From: an uncultured Clostridia bacterium
GTDB taxonomy: Bacteria > Bacillota > Clostridia > Christensenellales > Borkfalkiaceae
Direction: 5' to 3'
Length of the DNA stretch: 61,667 bases
Assembly (NCBI GenBank): GCA_944341075.1
Contig: CALVLV010000011.1
Location: forward strand, 1 to 61,667
Position numbers and translations under genes: made by a program. The notes beneath the pieces were generated by a model, which was not told where the DNA came from, did no database searches, and saw only the letters and a list, made by a program, of their open reading frames with translations. Shown piece by piece: positions 26,943 through 35,345 of this stretch (positions are counted from its first letter, which is position 1; every line of letters starts with the position of its first letter).

Positions 26943-26990
26943 AAGGCGCTGGCGCGGCGGAATTTTCCGCCGCGCCAGCGCCTTCTTTAT
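26943..26990 (+). terminator. Terminator after mgsA
   Basis: An 18-base-pair GC stem (AAGGCGCTGGCGCGGCGG with its complement) with an AATTTT loop, ending in CTTCTTTAT. Confidence 0.85.
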
Positions 26991-27016
26991 ATCTCACCGC
27001 CATAAAATTACTTATA

Positions 27017-27034
27017 TGGTTGATTAATCAACAA
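27017..27034. promoter_or_regulatory. Operator 1 for the MarR regulator
   Basis: TGGTTGATTAATCAACAA: inverted repeat of the form TTGTTGATNNATCAACAA with one mismatch, just upstream of the -35 box at 27041. Confidence 0.75.
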
Positions 27035-27040
27035 ATTTGG

Positions 27041-27070
27041 TTGACAAACGCATATATACGGGTGTATAAT
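27041..27070 (+). promoter_or_regulatory. Promoter of the marR gene
   Basis: Perfect TTGACA and perfect TATAAT separated by 18 bases, bracketed by two matching operators. Confidence 0.8.
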
Positions 27071-27075
27071 ATCAT

Positions 27076-27093
27076 TTGTTGATAAATCAACAA
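27076..27093. promoter_or_regulatory. Operator 2 for the MarR regulator
   Basis: TTGTTGATAAATCAACAA: perfect 8+8 inverted repeat with a 2-base centre, at the transcription start. Its centre is 59 bases from that of operator 1. Confidence 0.8.
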
Positions 27094-27151
27094 TTTAGCC
27101 GTGTATTAAAAGCTTGTTCCGTCCCGCAGGGCGGCGGAAGGGGAGGGCAAT

Positions 27152-27589
27152 TTGGACAGGTTTGAAAATTTTACCGCGCTCATACTTAAAATAAGCAAGC
27201 TCATTCACAGGGTAAAGCTGTTTGAAATGGATGGCTACGACCTCAAGGCCATACACGTCATGTGCATATATTATGCTGGTGGCAGGCCGTGCACCGCGGG
27301 CGAACTTGTGCGTCTGACCGGCGAAGACAAGGCCGCCATATCGCGCGCGCTTGCCCTTTTAAAGTCGCGCGGGTTTATAAATTACGACGCCGGCAGATAC
27401 AATGCCGCGGTTACGCTTACGCCGCAGGGCGAAAAGCTGTTCGGGTTTATAAACGTGCGTGCGGCTGCCGCGGTGGACGCGGCGGGCGCAGACCTGACCG
27501 ACGAGGAGCGCGCGATATTTTATAAGTCGCTCGCCTCAATAGCCGAAAACCTTGAAAAGTACTACAACGGCCTTAAATCGGGCGGCTGA
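27152..27589 (+). CDS. MarR family transcriptional regulator
   Basis: 145-residue winged-helix regulator. The helix-turn-helix region is visible as CTAGELVRLTGEDKAAISRALALLKSRGFI (about residues 49-78), with the wing YNAAVTLTPQGEKLF after it. Translation starts at TTG (27152), 6 bases after GGGGAGGG. Paired operators around its promoter predict autoregulation. The next genes are two choloylglycine-hydrolase-family enzymes, which it may control if transcription reads through; a ligand such as a bile acid or fatty amide is a guess. Confidence 0.9.
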   Translation: MDRFENFTALILKISKLIHRVKLFEMDGYDLKAIHVMCIYYAGGRPCTAGELVRLTGEDKAAISRALALLKSRGFINYDAGRYNAAVTLTPQGEKLFGFINVRAAAAVDAAGADLTDEERAIFYKSLASIAENLEKYYNGLKSGG

Positions 27590-27690
27590 GCCGCCTGCCC
27601 GTGCGCAAAGCTTTTTGTGCACAGTATATTCACATTCGGCTGCCATGCGGCGGTTTGAAAATATCTTGTTCAGGAGAATTTGAAAGGACA

Positions 27691-28950
27691 ATGCAGACAA
27701 CTAAAAAACGCAGGATATGGTGGAGGGTGCTGGTGATAATACTCGCCGTCATCATATTTGCGGCGGCATGCCTTGCCGTGGCAGTGGCATGGGTGTGGAC
27801 AGACGAAATCTACACCATAGCAAGCTTTACAAAACTGCGCGACCGCAACGACACCAACGAAGAGGGCTCCATATACAGTATGGACGTGCACGGCGGCTTC
27901 TACTTCGACGACTTCCTCGCCCAGGGCGGCGCCTCGAGCGATTCAGAGCTCATCGACTTCATCACGGGCAAAATTACCCGCGGCCTTATAGATATGAACA
28001 TAAAGCAGACCGATATAGGCTGCTCGGCGTTCATTGCCAAGGCTGAAAACGGCGACATACTCTTCGGCAGGAACTACGACTTCGACAAGACCAACGTAGC
28101 GCTCACCTTTGCCGATCCCGGCGAGGGCAGGTATAAGTCGTTCTCTTCGGTAGACCTCAACTATGTGGGTATAGACACAGACTCCGACGTGGGCGGGCTG
28201 ATGGATAAGATAACCTGCCTTGCAGCGCCCTATGCGCCCCTTGACGGCGTAAACGAAATGGGCGTAAGCTGCGGAATATTCATGTCCTACCAGGGCGAAC
28301 AGACCGAGGAGACCAACCAGCAGCAGGCGGGCAAAGACAACATCACTTCAACCACCATGCTGCGCATGATACTCGACTACGCCGCCACCACAGACGAGGC
28401 GGTGGAGCTTGTGCAGAAGTATAACCTGCACGATTCGGCAAACACTTCCTTCCACTACATGATAGCCGACGCCACGGGCAGAAGCGCCATTTTAGAGTGG
28501 GTGCCCGCAGACGGGGTGACGGACAGCGGCGACAACGACGGTTCGGCGCGCACGCTAAACGTCATCTACAACGACGACCCCATGTATGAAGAGATGCTTG
28601 AAGGGGCGGACTTCAGGTATCAGTCCATAACCAACTTTATAATAACGCCCGGCTATTACGACGGCGAGCCCGAAGAAGCCGCCAACGGCGTAGACCGCTA
28701 CGACTACATAAATTCGCAGCTTGCCGCAGGCAGCGGCGTGATAAAGGACGAACAGGCTGCCATGGATATCCTTCAGGCAGTCGGCCGCAGAACGTGGGCG
28801 GGCGGCGGCGGAGTGACCGTGCACAGCGCCGTCTACAACCTGACCAAAAAGACCGTCCTGTGGGTCGGCAACGAAAATTACGACGACCCCACCGCCGTGT
28901 GGCAGTACGACCTTACAACGGGAGAGCTTACTCACCCCGCTCAGGTTTAA
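27691..28950 (+). CDS. Membrane-anchored Ntn hydrolase, choloylglycine hydrolase/C45 type
   Basis: 419-residue protein with an N-terminal transmembrane helix after a basic start (KKRRIWWRVLVIILAVIIFA, about residues 4-23). After a propeptide-like region comes GCSAFIAKAENGDILFGRNYDF, typical of linear-amide Ntn hydrolases; Cys111 would become the N-terminal nucleophile after self-cleavage. Later motifs are GVNEMGVSCGIF, a serine/threonine-rich active-site strand and RTWAGGGGVTVHSAVYNLTKKTVLWVGNENY. The ATG at 27691 has AAAGGA upstream. Position suggests an extracytoplasmic enzyme cleaving an amide such as an N-acyl amino acid. A terminator follows. Confidence 0.82.
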   Translation: MQTTKKRRIWWRVLVIILAVIIFAAACLAVAVAWVWTDEIYTIASFTKLRDRNDTNEEGSIYSMDVHGGFYFDDFLAQGGASSDSELIDFITGKITRGLIDMNIKQTDIGCSAFIAKAENGDILFGRNYDFDKTNVALTFADPGEGRYKSFSSVDLNYVGIDTDSDVGGLMDKITCLAAPYAPLDGVNEMGVSCGIFMSYQGEQTEETNQQQAGKDNITSTTMLRMILDYAATTDEAVELVQKYNLHDSANTSFHYMIADATGRSAILEWVPADGVTDSGDNDGSARTLNVIYNDDPMYEEMLEGADFRYQSITNFIITPGYYDGEPEEAANGVDRYDYINSQLAAGSGVIKDEQAAMDILQAVGRRTWAGGGGVTVHSAVYNLTKKTVLWVGNENYDDPTAVWQYDLTTGELTHPAQV

Positions 28951-29043
28951 AAGTTTCTGTCGCAGGCATGCATGTTACGCCGCAGTCTGCGGCGGTGCGT
29001 GCAACATTTAAATCAGCTTACACCTTTAAACAGTGAATCTCCG

Positions 29044-29090
29044 TAAGCGGGGGCGCGGCATGTTGCCGCGCCCCCGCTTAACTTTTTTAA
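29044..29090 (+). terminator. Terminator after the membrane-anchored hydrolase
   Basis: A 17-base-pair stem (TAAGCGGGGGCGCGGCA and complement) with a TGT loop, then ACTTTTTT. The rest of the 28951-29252 gap holds several GCAGGCATGC words but no gene. Confidence 0.85.
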
Positions 29091-29252
29091 TTGCATGCGC
29101 TGCCCTGAAAATCCTGCGGCAGGCATGCGTTTTCGCTTGACTCTATCAGAATGTGCGCCACATGTCTTGGCAGGCATGCGCCGCCGTGCATGCATTATTG
29201 CGCCCGTACTTTCCTATAATATATTTATAACATTTGTATCAGGGAGGGCGAC

Positions 29253-30239
29253 ATGTGCACGGCTGCGGCAATAAAAACTTCTTCTCTGTTCTTCGGCAGA
29301 ACATTGGACTATCACAAATCTTTCGGCGAAGAGGTGGTGTTCACTCCCCGCCGCTTCACCTTTCCCATGCGCTTTTGCGGCGACTGGAGGCGGCACTACG
29401 CAATGGTGGGGGCGGCTATCGTGGCGGAGGGCTATCCGCTCTACTACGACGGCATGAACGAGCGCGGAGTGTGTGTTGCAGGGCTCAACTTTCCGCACAG
29501 CGCGGCGTTCTTTCCGCCCTCGCAGAGCAAGATCAATCTTGCGCAGTTTGAAATAATACCCTACATTCTCGGCAGCTGCGCCACTGCCGCGCAGGCCGCG
29601 CACGAGCTGGAAAATGTAAACCTCACGCGTGAAAATTTTTCAAAGGAGCTGCCCGCCGCGGGGCTTCACTGGCTGATAGCCGACGGCGCCGACTGCTTTG
29701 TTGCCGAAAGCGTTGCAGGCGGCATGCGCATACACCGCAACAACTTAGGCGTGCTGACCAACGAGCCTCCGTTTTTATACCAACTTTCAAACCTGTCGCG
29801 GTATATGATGCTTTCGCCGGGTCTCCCTGCCAACAACTTCTGCAAGGGGGCAGATATCCGTCCCCAAGGCATGGGCTACGGCGCAATAGGGCTTCCGGGC
29901 GACATGTCGCCGCAGTCGCGCTTTGTGCGCGCCGCCTTTTTTGCCTGCAATTCAAATTGCGGCGGCGGTGAGGAGGAGGGCGTCAACAGGCTGTTCCATA
30001 TTCTCAGCGGTGCCAGCGTGCCCCACGGCTGTTGCGCCGCAGGGGATGGCGGTTGGGAGAGTACCCTGTATACCTGCTGCTGTTCGCCAGCCTCGGGCAG
30101 GTATTACTTTACAACATACTCTTCGCCCGCGCCGCGCTGCGTGGATATGCGGCTGGAAAATTACGAAGGCGACGCCCTTGTGCGCTACCCCATGCGCGGC
30201 GGATTTTTCGCGCAGGTGGTAAACGGGCGCGCCCGCTGA
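29253..30239 (+). CDS. Choloylglycine hydrolase family enzyme, candidate bile salt hydrolase
   Basis: 328-residue cytoplasmic Ntn hydrolase. Cys2 directly follows the start Met, as required for the bile salt hydrolase/penicillin V acylase nucleophile. Compared with the C. perfringens enzyme the key sites are in place: GRTLDY (Arg16, Asp19), GMNERGVCVAGLNFP (Asn near 79), LTNEPPFLYQL (Asn near 170) and GLPGDMSPQSRFVRAAF (Arg near 222), plus a C-terminal YTCCCS...YYFTTY block. GGGAGGG precedes the ATG. Bile salt hydrolase is preferred over penicillin acylase because of the GLNFP and GLPGD blocks, but the substrate is inferred. Confidence 0.88.
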   Translation: MCTAAAIKTSSLFFGRTLDYHKSFGEEVVFTPRRFTFPMRFCGDWRRHYAMVGAAIVAEGYPLYYDGMNERGVCVAGLNFPHSAAFFPPSQSKINLAQFEIIPYILGSCATAAQAAHELENVNLTRENFSKELPAAGLHWLIADGADCFVAESVAGGMRIHRNNLGVLTNEPPFLYQLSNLSRYMMLSPGLPANNFCKGADIRPQGMGYGAIGLPGDMSPQSRFVRAAFFACNSNCGGGEEEGVNRLFHILSGASVPHGCCAAGDGGWESTLYTCCCSPASGRYYFTTYSSPAPRCVDMRLENYEGDALVRYPMRGGFFAQVVNGRAR

Positions 30240-30337
30240 GGCGCCGCTTGCTATACGCCGTGTTGTCGGGCTACAATAACAAGCAGATTAACAAAACTGT
30301 GTAAAATACTGTATTTTTGCAATTAAAACTTTATATT

Positions 30338-30379
30338 TTAATGCGGCAGGCGCACAGTAAACTGTGTACCTGTCGCCAT
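30338..30379 (-). other. Tiny ORF with perfect ribosome binding site (13 codons)
   Basis: On the minus strand AGGAGG is 5 bases before an ATG that opens MATGTQFTVRLPH and then stops. The sequence resembles the start of a ribbon-helix-helix antitoxin (TQFTVRLP). It overlaps an imperfect hairpin (30343-30376). It may be a decayed gene start, a leader peptide or chance. The rest of 30240-30626 is AT-rich with several TATAAT-like words on both strands and no other gene seen. Confidence 0.35.
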
Positions 30380-30626
30380 ATATACCTCCTGTGCCGCGCT
30401 TTGGGCAAGGCATGTGTTTATATTCAGTTTATATTTATATAATAAAATTATATTAGCTTATTATAGGCTTTTCGGCCCTGTTTGTGCGCGCAAGGGGCTG
30501 CGTGCGCAAAATCAGTAAATTTATTATTGCTAAACGGCTTGTTTTATGTTATCATATTTATGTGCAGTCTGTGCAGTGTTCTGCGCGGCCTGCATTTTCA
30601 TGGTAACTACGCTTTCAGGAAAGAAT

Positions 30627-32282
30627 ATGAACCAAAGAAGAATAGACGGCGCGGCCTTCCGCGCAATGCTGGCAAGCGGGCTTAAATTTCTCAAAGCCAA
30701 CGCAGAAGAGATAAATTCCCTAAACGTTTTCCCCATTCCCGATGGGGACACGGGCGACAACATGGTCTCCACTCTTTCGGGCGGCCTGCACGCCGTGGCC
30801 GAAGGGCAAAACGATATAGGCGTGGCGGCACAGGCGGCTGCCGAGGGCATGCTTTTGGGTGCGCGCGGCAACTCCGGCGTAATACTTTCGCAGATGTTCG
30901 CAGGCATTGCGGGCGGGCTTTCGGGCAAGGAAACGGCCGATGTTGCCGAACTCAGTTCTGCATTTGTCACGGGCGTGCAGTACGCATATTCATCTCTCAG
31001 CCAGCCCGTAGAGGGCACCATGCTCACCGTTATGCGCCGCGCTGCAGAATACGCGGGCAGTAGGGTCACTGAACAGAGTACCATTTCAGGCTATATTTCC
31101 GACTATGAGGAGGAGGCTGAGCGCACCCTGCGGCAGACGCCCGAACTTTTAGACGTTTTAAAGCAGGCGGGCACGGTAGACAGCGGCGGCGCCGGCCTTT
31201 TGGCGGTTATACGCGGTTTTTTGAGCGCGGCAAACGGCGAAGAGGCGCACGGCGACATAGCCCTGCCTGCAAAGCAGGTTTCGGGCGCGCCCGATATTTC
31301 GCTGTTTACCGAAGACAGCGTGCTCACCTACGGATACTGCACCGAATTTTTGCTCCGCCTTACAAATGCCAAAACGGATATAGCCGCGTTTTCAATAGAA
31401 GATTTCCGCGCGGAAATAAGCAGGCTGGGCCAATCTGTAGTGGCGTTCAGGCAGGGCACCGTTGTAAAGGTGCACGTGCACGTAATGGAACCGTGGCAGG
31501 TGCTTAAATACGCCCAGTCGTTCGGCGAGTTCCTCACCGTAAAAATAGAGAATATGAACATCCAGCACAGCGAGGCCGAGGGCAAAAAACAGCCCGTTTT
31601 CTCCCGCCGCGGCGCTCGCAAGGAATTCGGCGTTGTGGCGCTGTGTTGCGGCTCCGGGCTGTGCGCCGCCTTCAAAGAGCTGGGCGCCGACATAATAATA
31701 GACGAAGAAAAATACGGCAACCCCTCTGTAGAGCTTCTCATTCAGGCGGTCGAAGCCGCCAACGCCGATACGGTATTCCTTCTGCCGAACAATTCCAACG
31801 TTATAATTGCCGCTAACGAGGCTGCCTCCGCCTGCAAAAGCTGCAGCGTGCGCGTGCTGCCCACCCACAGCCTGGGCGAGGGGTATGTAGCCCTGTCCTC
31901 CCTCGACTGCGACAGCGGCGACGCCGACAAAATAATGTCGCTCATGCAGGAGGAGGTAAGCAGTTCCGTAAGCGGGGCTGTGGCGCGCGCGGTGCGCAAT
32001 ACCGAAATGTGCGGCGTAAGCGTGGAAGAAGGCGACTACATAGCAATGTCGGGCAAAAAACTGCTCGCCGCCTCAAAGAACAGGGAAGAGGCCGCGGTTG
32101 CGCTGGCGCAGTCGCTCGGCGCAGGCCAACGCGACTTTATAATAGTTTTCTTCGGCTGCGACGCAGATGAAGACGGCCGCGCCCGCATACGTGCGGCGCT
32201 TTCACACAATTTCCCTTCCGCCGAGTACTACGAAATAGACGGCGGACAGAAAATTTACGACGTGATAATGGTGGTGCAGTAA
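30627..32282 (+). CDS. fakA: Fatty acid kinase FakA (DAK2/YloV family)
   Basis: FakA phosphorylates fatty acids held by a FakB protein, feeding exogenous fatty acids into phospholipid synthesis. The 551-residue protein has the DAK2 kinase domain with LNVFPIPDGDTGDNM (near residue 33), LLGARGNSGVILSQMF and VDSGGAGL, then a middle domain and a C-terminal DegV-like domain. The ATG at 30627 follows CAGGAAAG; the in-frame upstream start would add an unrelated hydrophobic leader. A FakB-type gene follows after 174 bases. Confidence 0.93.
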   Translation: MNQRRIDGAAFRAMLASGLKFLKANAEEINSLNVFPIPDGDTGDNMVSTLSGGLHAVAEGQNDIGVAAQAAAEGMLLGARGNSGVILSQMFAGIAGGLSGKETADVAELSSAFVTGVQYAYSSLSQPVEGTMLTVMRRAAEYAGSRVTEQSTISGYISDYEEEAERTLRQTPELLDVLKQAGTVDSGGAGLLAVIRGFLSAANGEEAHGDIALPAKQVSGAPDISLFTEDSVLTYGYCTEFLLRLTNAKTDIAAFSIEDFRAEISRLGQSVVAFRQGTVVKVHVHVMEPWQVLKYAQSFGEFLTVKIENMNIQHSEAEGKKQPVFSRRGARKEFGVVALCCGSGLCAAFKELGADIIIDEEKYGNPSVELLIQAVEAANADTVFLLPNNSNVIIAANEAASACKSCSVRVLPTHSLGEGYVALSSLDCDSGDADKIMSLMQEEVSSSVSGAVARAVRNTEMCGVSVEEGDYIAMSGKKLLAASKNREEAAVALAQSLGAGQRDFIIVFFGCDADEDGRARIRAALSHNFPSAEYYEIDGGQKIYDVIMVVQ

Positions 32283-32456
32283 AATAATGGCGGTGCGGCA
32301 AAGCGCCCCGCAGGACAAATTGCCCCTATGCTTAAAACTGATTGACACATACAATATAGCAAATTGCCCCCATACTATGCGGCAAACAATCAACTTTTAA
32401 TAAAAAAAATGCCCGCGCAAAAAAGCGGTGCAAATAAAAATACAAAGGTGGAAATA

Positions 32457-33356
32457 ATGAGAGATTTTGTTATTTTAAGCGATTCCTGCTGCGACCTTGA
32501 CAAGGGTCTGCGCGAAAGGTTCGGCGTAGACTACATACCCATGCGCATACTCTACAACGACGTAGACATTCCCGCCAGCCTTGACTGGGAAAAGATAACC
32601 TCCAAACAGTTCTACGACCTTATGCGTTCGGGCGTGCGCATACGCACGGCGCAGATAAACACCGACGAATATAAAGAGGTGTTCGAAGATTACCTCAAGT
32701 CGGGCAAGGACGTGCTGTATATAGCGTGCTCGTCGGCGCTCTCCAATTCGTACAAGAGCAGCCTGCCCGCACGTGACGCCCTTGCGGAAAAGTACCCCGA
32801 AGGCACCGTTGTGTGCATAGACAGCCGCAACGCCTGCATGGGGCTGGGCATGATCTGCATGACGGCCTCCGACCTGCGCGCCGAGGGGCTGAACATAGAG
32901 CAGACCGCGCAATACATAGAGGAACACAAGCAGGAGGTAAACCAGTTCGCCACGGTAGAAAGCTTAAATTATTTAAAGCGCGCGGGCAGGGTAAGCACCA
33001 CCAGCGCGGTGTTCGGCAGCCTTCTGCAGGTAAAGCCGATAATAATCTCAGATACCGACGGCCAGAATGTGGCGGTGGAAAAGGTAAAGGGGCGCAAAAA
33101 TTCGCTTGTCCGCCTTGCCGACCTGTTCAAGGAGACTTACCGAGAAAATCCCCACCAGCGCGTGTGCATAGCGCATGCCGACTGCCCCGAAGCGGCAGAA
33201 GAGCTTAAGGCGCTGGTAATGGAGCGCATGCCCGATAAAAATGTAGAGGTAATAACCGCAGGCCTCGGCCCCATAATAGGCGCCACCACTGGCCCGGGCA
33301 CCGTGGCGGTGTACTGCTACGGCAAGGAAGTAACCTTCTGCGCGGCAGAAAAATAA
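32457..33356 (+). CDS. fakB: DegV family fatty-acid-binding protein (FakB-like)
   Basis: 299-residue DegV-fold protein that would present a fatty acid to FakA. Features are ILSDSCCDLDKGLRERFGVDYIPM at the N-terminus, IRTAQINTDEYKEVF (the fatty-acid carboxylate-binding Thr/Ser region), CSSALSNSYKS, and VESLNYLKRAGRVS with the conserved Arg loop, ending GPIIGATTGPGTVAVYCYG. AAGGTGG precedes the ATG at 32457; the upstream in-frame extension crosses a dispersed motif and is rejected. A copy of the TTGCGGCATA-type motif lies at 32361-32390. Confidence 0.93.
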   Translation: MRDFVILSDSCCDLDKGLRERFGVDYIPMRILYNDVDIPASLDWEKITSKQFYDLMRSGVRIRTAQINTDEYKEVFEDYLKSGKDVLYIACSSALSNSYKSSLPARDALAEKYPEGTVVCIDSRNACMGLGMICMTASDLRAEGLNIEQTAQYIEEHKQEVNQFATVESLNYLKRAGRVSTTSAVFGSLLQVKPIIISDTDGQNVAVEKVKGRKNSLVRLADLFKETYRENPHQRVCIAHADCPEAAEELKALVMERMPDKNVEVITAGLGPIIGATTGPGTVAVYCYGKEVTFCAAEK

Positions 33357-33420
33357 TTGCGAGCTAAACAGGGGAGTTCCTGAAGGGTGCTTAATTTATG
33401 TAAACATGCCATCTCGACCA

Positions 33421-33586
33421 TGTCATTTCGACCGAATCACACGAATGTGTGCGGAGCGGAGAAATCTCAAAAAAATCCTTCCGCCTTGCTCTCGCATACG
33501 CTTGCGCAAGGCACCTCCCTTAGTAAAGGAGGCTATAGTGTGGGCAAAGAGATTTTTCCACTCGCTTTCGCTCGGTCGAAATGACA
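33421..33586. repeat. Full palindromic repeat of the TGTCATTTCGAC family with nested hairpin
   Basis: Starts TGTCATTTCGAC and ends GTCGAAATGACA, with inner GGAGAAATCTC and GAGATTTTTCC. A CACCTCCCTTAGTAAAGGAGG hairpin sits inside. It lies between fakB and the acyltransferase gene; no gene is seen in 33357-33733. A TTGCGGCATATGTGCCG motif follows at 33651-33667. Confidence 0.8.
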
Positions 33587-33733
33587 TTAGCTATTACTGT
33601 TTATATACGTAGTCGGGAACACTTGTTAAATAATAAAATTATTATAATAGTTGCGGCATATGTGCCGCCCGATTTTGCATTTGCTCCCCCGCCGCGCGCA
33701 TGCGTGCAACACAAAAAAGTTTAAGGAAAAGTA

Positions 33734-34459
33734 ATGAAGATAGAGTATCAGCCCCCAAAAAGGCGGCAGCCGGTGTTTGCGCTGTTTAAAGGACTTTTAA
33801 GAATATTCATACGCAAGGTGCGCGTTGTCAGCCTTGGCGGCGAACCGCAAGAGGACTGCCTGTACCTTGCCAACCACGCCAATAAAATGGGCCCCATGAT
33901 ATATAATATGTTCTTTAATGTCTACCACGTAAAGTGGGGCGCAAGCCAGATGCTCGGCAGCTATAAGGAGCGCTTTGCCTACCTGCGCGATGTGTTGTAT
34001 ATTCAAAAAAACAACTCGCCGCGCGCGCTCGCCTCGTTCAGGGCGTTTTTCGAAGCCTTCTTTTCGGCGTTCGTATACAAGGGCATGAAGCTTTTGCCCA
34101 CGTATACAGATGGCCGCCTTGCCCACACCGTAAAAAAGAGTGTGGAGCTTTTGGGGCAGGATACCGCCATAATGATCTTTCCGGAAAATTCCGAACAGGG
34201 GTATAAGGACGAGCTGACCGACTTTTTCCCCGGCTTCGTGCTGGTGGCAAAGGGGTATAAAAAGGCGTACGGGCGCGATGTGCCTATGCGCCCTATGTAT
34301 TATCACAAAAAAAAGCGCGTTATAGTGGTGGGCGAGCCCTTTTATCTCTCCGATTTCGGCGCGGCAAAAAAGGAGGATGTAGCCGAGGCGGTGCGCCTTA
34401 AGGTGAACGACCTCTATCACCGCATAGAGGGCGGCGAGTTCGATAAAAAGAAGGGGTAA
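33734..34459 (+). CDS. PlsC-like 1-acyl-glycerol-3-phosphate acyltransferase
   Basis: 241 residues related to lysophosphatidate acyltransferases. Motif I, normally NHxxxxD, reads NHANKMGPM, so His is kept but the catalytic Asp position is Gly. Motif III is FPENSEQGYKDE instead of FPEGTR, and a VPMRPMYY stretch matches the family's later strand. It may be a divergent acyltransferase with altered chemistry or a non-acyltransferase relative. Its place after fakA and fakB suggests acyl transfer to lipid. A strong terminator follows at 34526. Confidence 0.7.
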   Translation: MKIEYQPPKRRQPVFALFKGLLRIFIRKVRVVSLGGEPQEDCLYLANHANKMGPMIYNMFFNVYHVKWGASQMLGSYKERFAYLRDVLYIQKNNSPRALASFRAFFEAFFSAFVYKGMKLLPTYTDGRLAHTVKKSVELLGQDTAIMIFPENSEQGYKDELTDFFPGFVLVAKGYKKAYGRDVPMRPMYYHKKKRVIVVGEPFYLSDFGAAKKEDVAEAVRLKVNDLYHRIEGGEFDKKKG

Positions 34460-34525
34460 TATGCCTTAAATACCTGCAAATAAAAGCAAAAAAAGAGCTT
34501 TGAATATTTTTAAATAATTTATGTC

Positions 34526-34562
34526 TGCCGCGGCGCGCCTTTTGGGCGCGCCGCGGCATTTT
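34526..34562 (+). terminator. Terminator after the PlsC-like gene
   Basis: TGCCGCGGCGCGCC and GGCGCGCCGCGGCA pair perfectly around a short TTTTG loop, then TTTT. Confidence 0.85.
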
Positions 34563-34662
34563 CCGTCGGGCGACAGCCTGCATAACATGCCGACGTATGT
34601 ACATTTAGGCGCGCGCAGGAGCAATGTAACATACATTTGCGCATTTTGTAACATGCCGCATA

Positions 34663-34691
34663 TTGAATTTTTGTTCTTTCCGTTGTAAAAT
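34663..34691 (+). promoter_or_regulatory. Predicted promoter for the 34755 gene
   Basis: TTGAAT, a 17-base spacer and TAAAAT, about 64 bases before the TTG start codon. Confidence 0.55.
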
Positions 34692-34754
34692 GAGTATGTA
34701 AAAAAATTGCCGCGCGGCACAGGCGTAAACAGTGCAGCGCAGGGGGATGTTATT

Positions 34755-35336
34755 TTGGAAGAAAATAAATATTCTCAGAACAATATTCCGCAGCAAGAGG
34801 GCGATGAGAATAATGGAGCGGGCAACACCCGCAAAAGTAATATTCGCGGCCTTTTGATAGCCATGTGCGTCTGCTTAGGCGTTGCGGTTGCATTTCTTTT
34901 GCCTGCCGTTGTATGGGAAAACGGGCCCATGCTGCTGTTGGCCGTCGCCGCGGCCATTGCGGGCATTATCATACTTGCCGTAATTATTGCGCGCCGGCTA
35001 AGGGCACGCGGAACGCGCGGAACACATAATTTAACGTTGCCCGTCACGGCGTTGGTGCTCTCGCTGTTATGGGCGCCGCTGCTCGGCTTAGGCACCTTGT
35101 TTTTGTTTGTCGGTTTTGGCATCGTCGATTTTATCGCGCTTATCATGTATCTCGCCATGCCCATAACCGCCGTTGTAGGCGTGGTGCTCGGCATAGTCTG
35201 CCTTACGGTATGCAAATCTAAAATCGGCCGCCTCGGCAAGGCGCTCGCCGCGCTGGCAATAGTAATTCCGCCCGTCACGGTCATAGTCGTCATCGCCCTG
35301 CTCAGCTCGGGCGTCATAATAATCGCACTTATGTGA
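34755..35336 (+). CDS. Hypothetical multi-pass membrane protein
   Basis: 193 residues: a polar N-terminus (about 1-32, EENKYSQNNIPQQEGDENN) then four to five hydrophobic segments. Translation starts at TTG 34755, 8 bases after AGGGGG; no in-frame ATG fits as well. No family is recognised. It precedes a PstS-like gene by 9 bases, so the two are an operon and may act together at the membrane. Confidence 0.7.
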   Translation: MEENKYSQNNIPQQEGDENNGAGNTRKSNIRGLLIAMCVCLGVAVAFLLPAVVWENGPMLLLAVAAAIAGIIILAVIIARRLRARGTRGTHNLTLPVTALVLSLLWAPLLGLGTLFLFVGFGIVDFIALIMYLAMPITAVVGVVLGIVCLTVCKSKIGRLGKALAALAIVIPPVTVIVVIALLSSGVIIIALM

Positions 35337-35345
35337 GGTGCCGCC

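Noticed and set aside
28951-29252. Repeated GCAGGCATGC words as possible operators
   Set aside because: Spacing is irregular and the word also occurs within unrelated GC-rich sequence; not enough to call a site.
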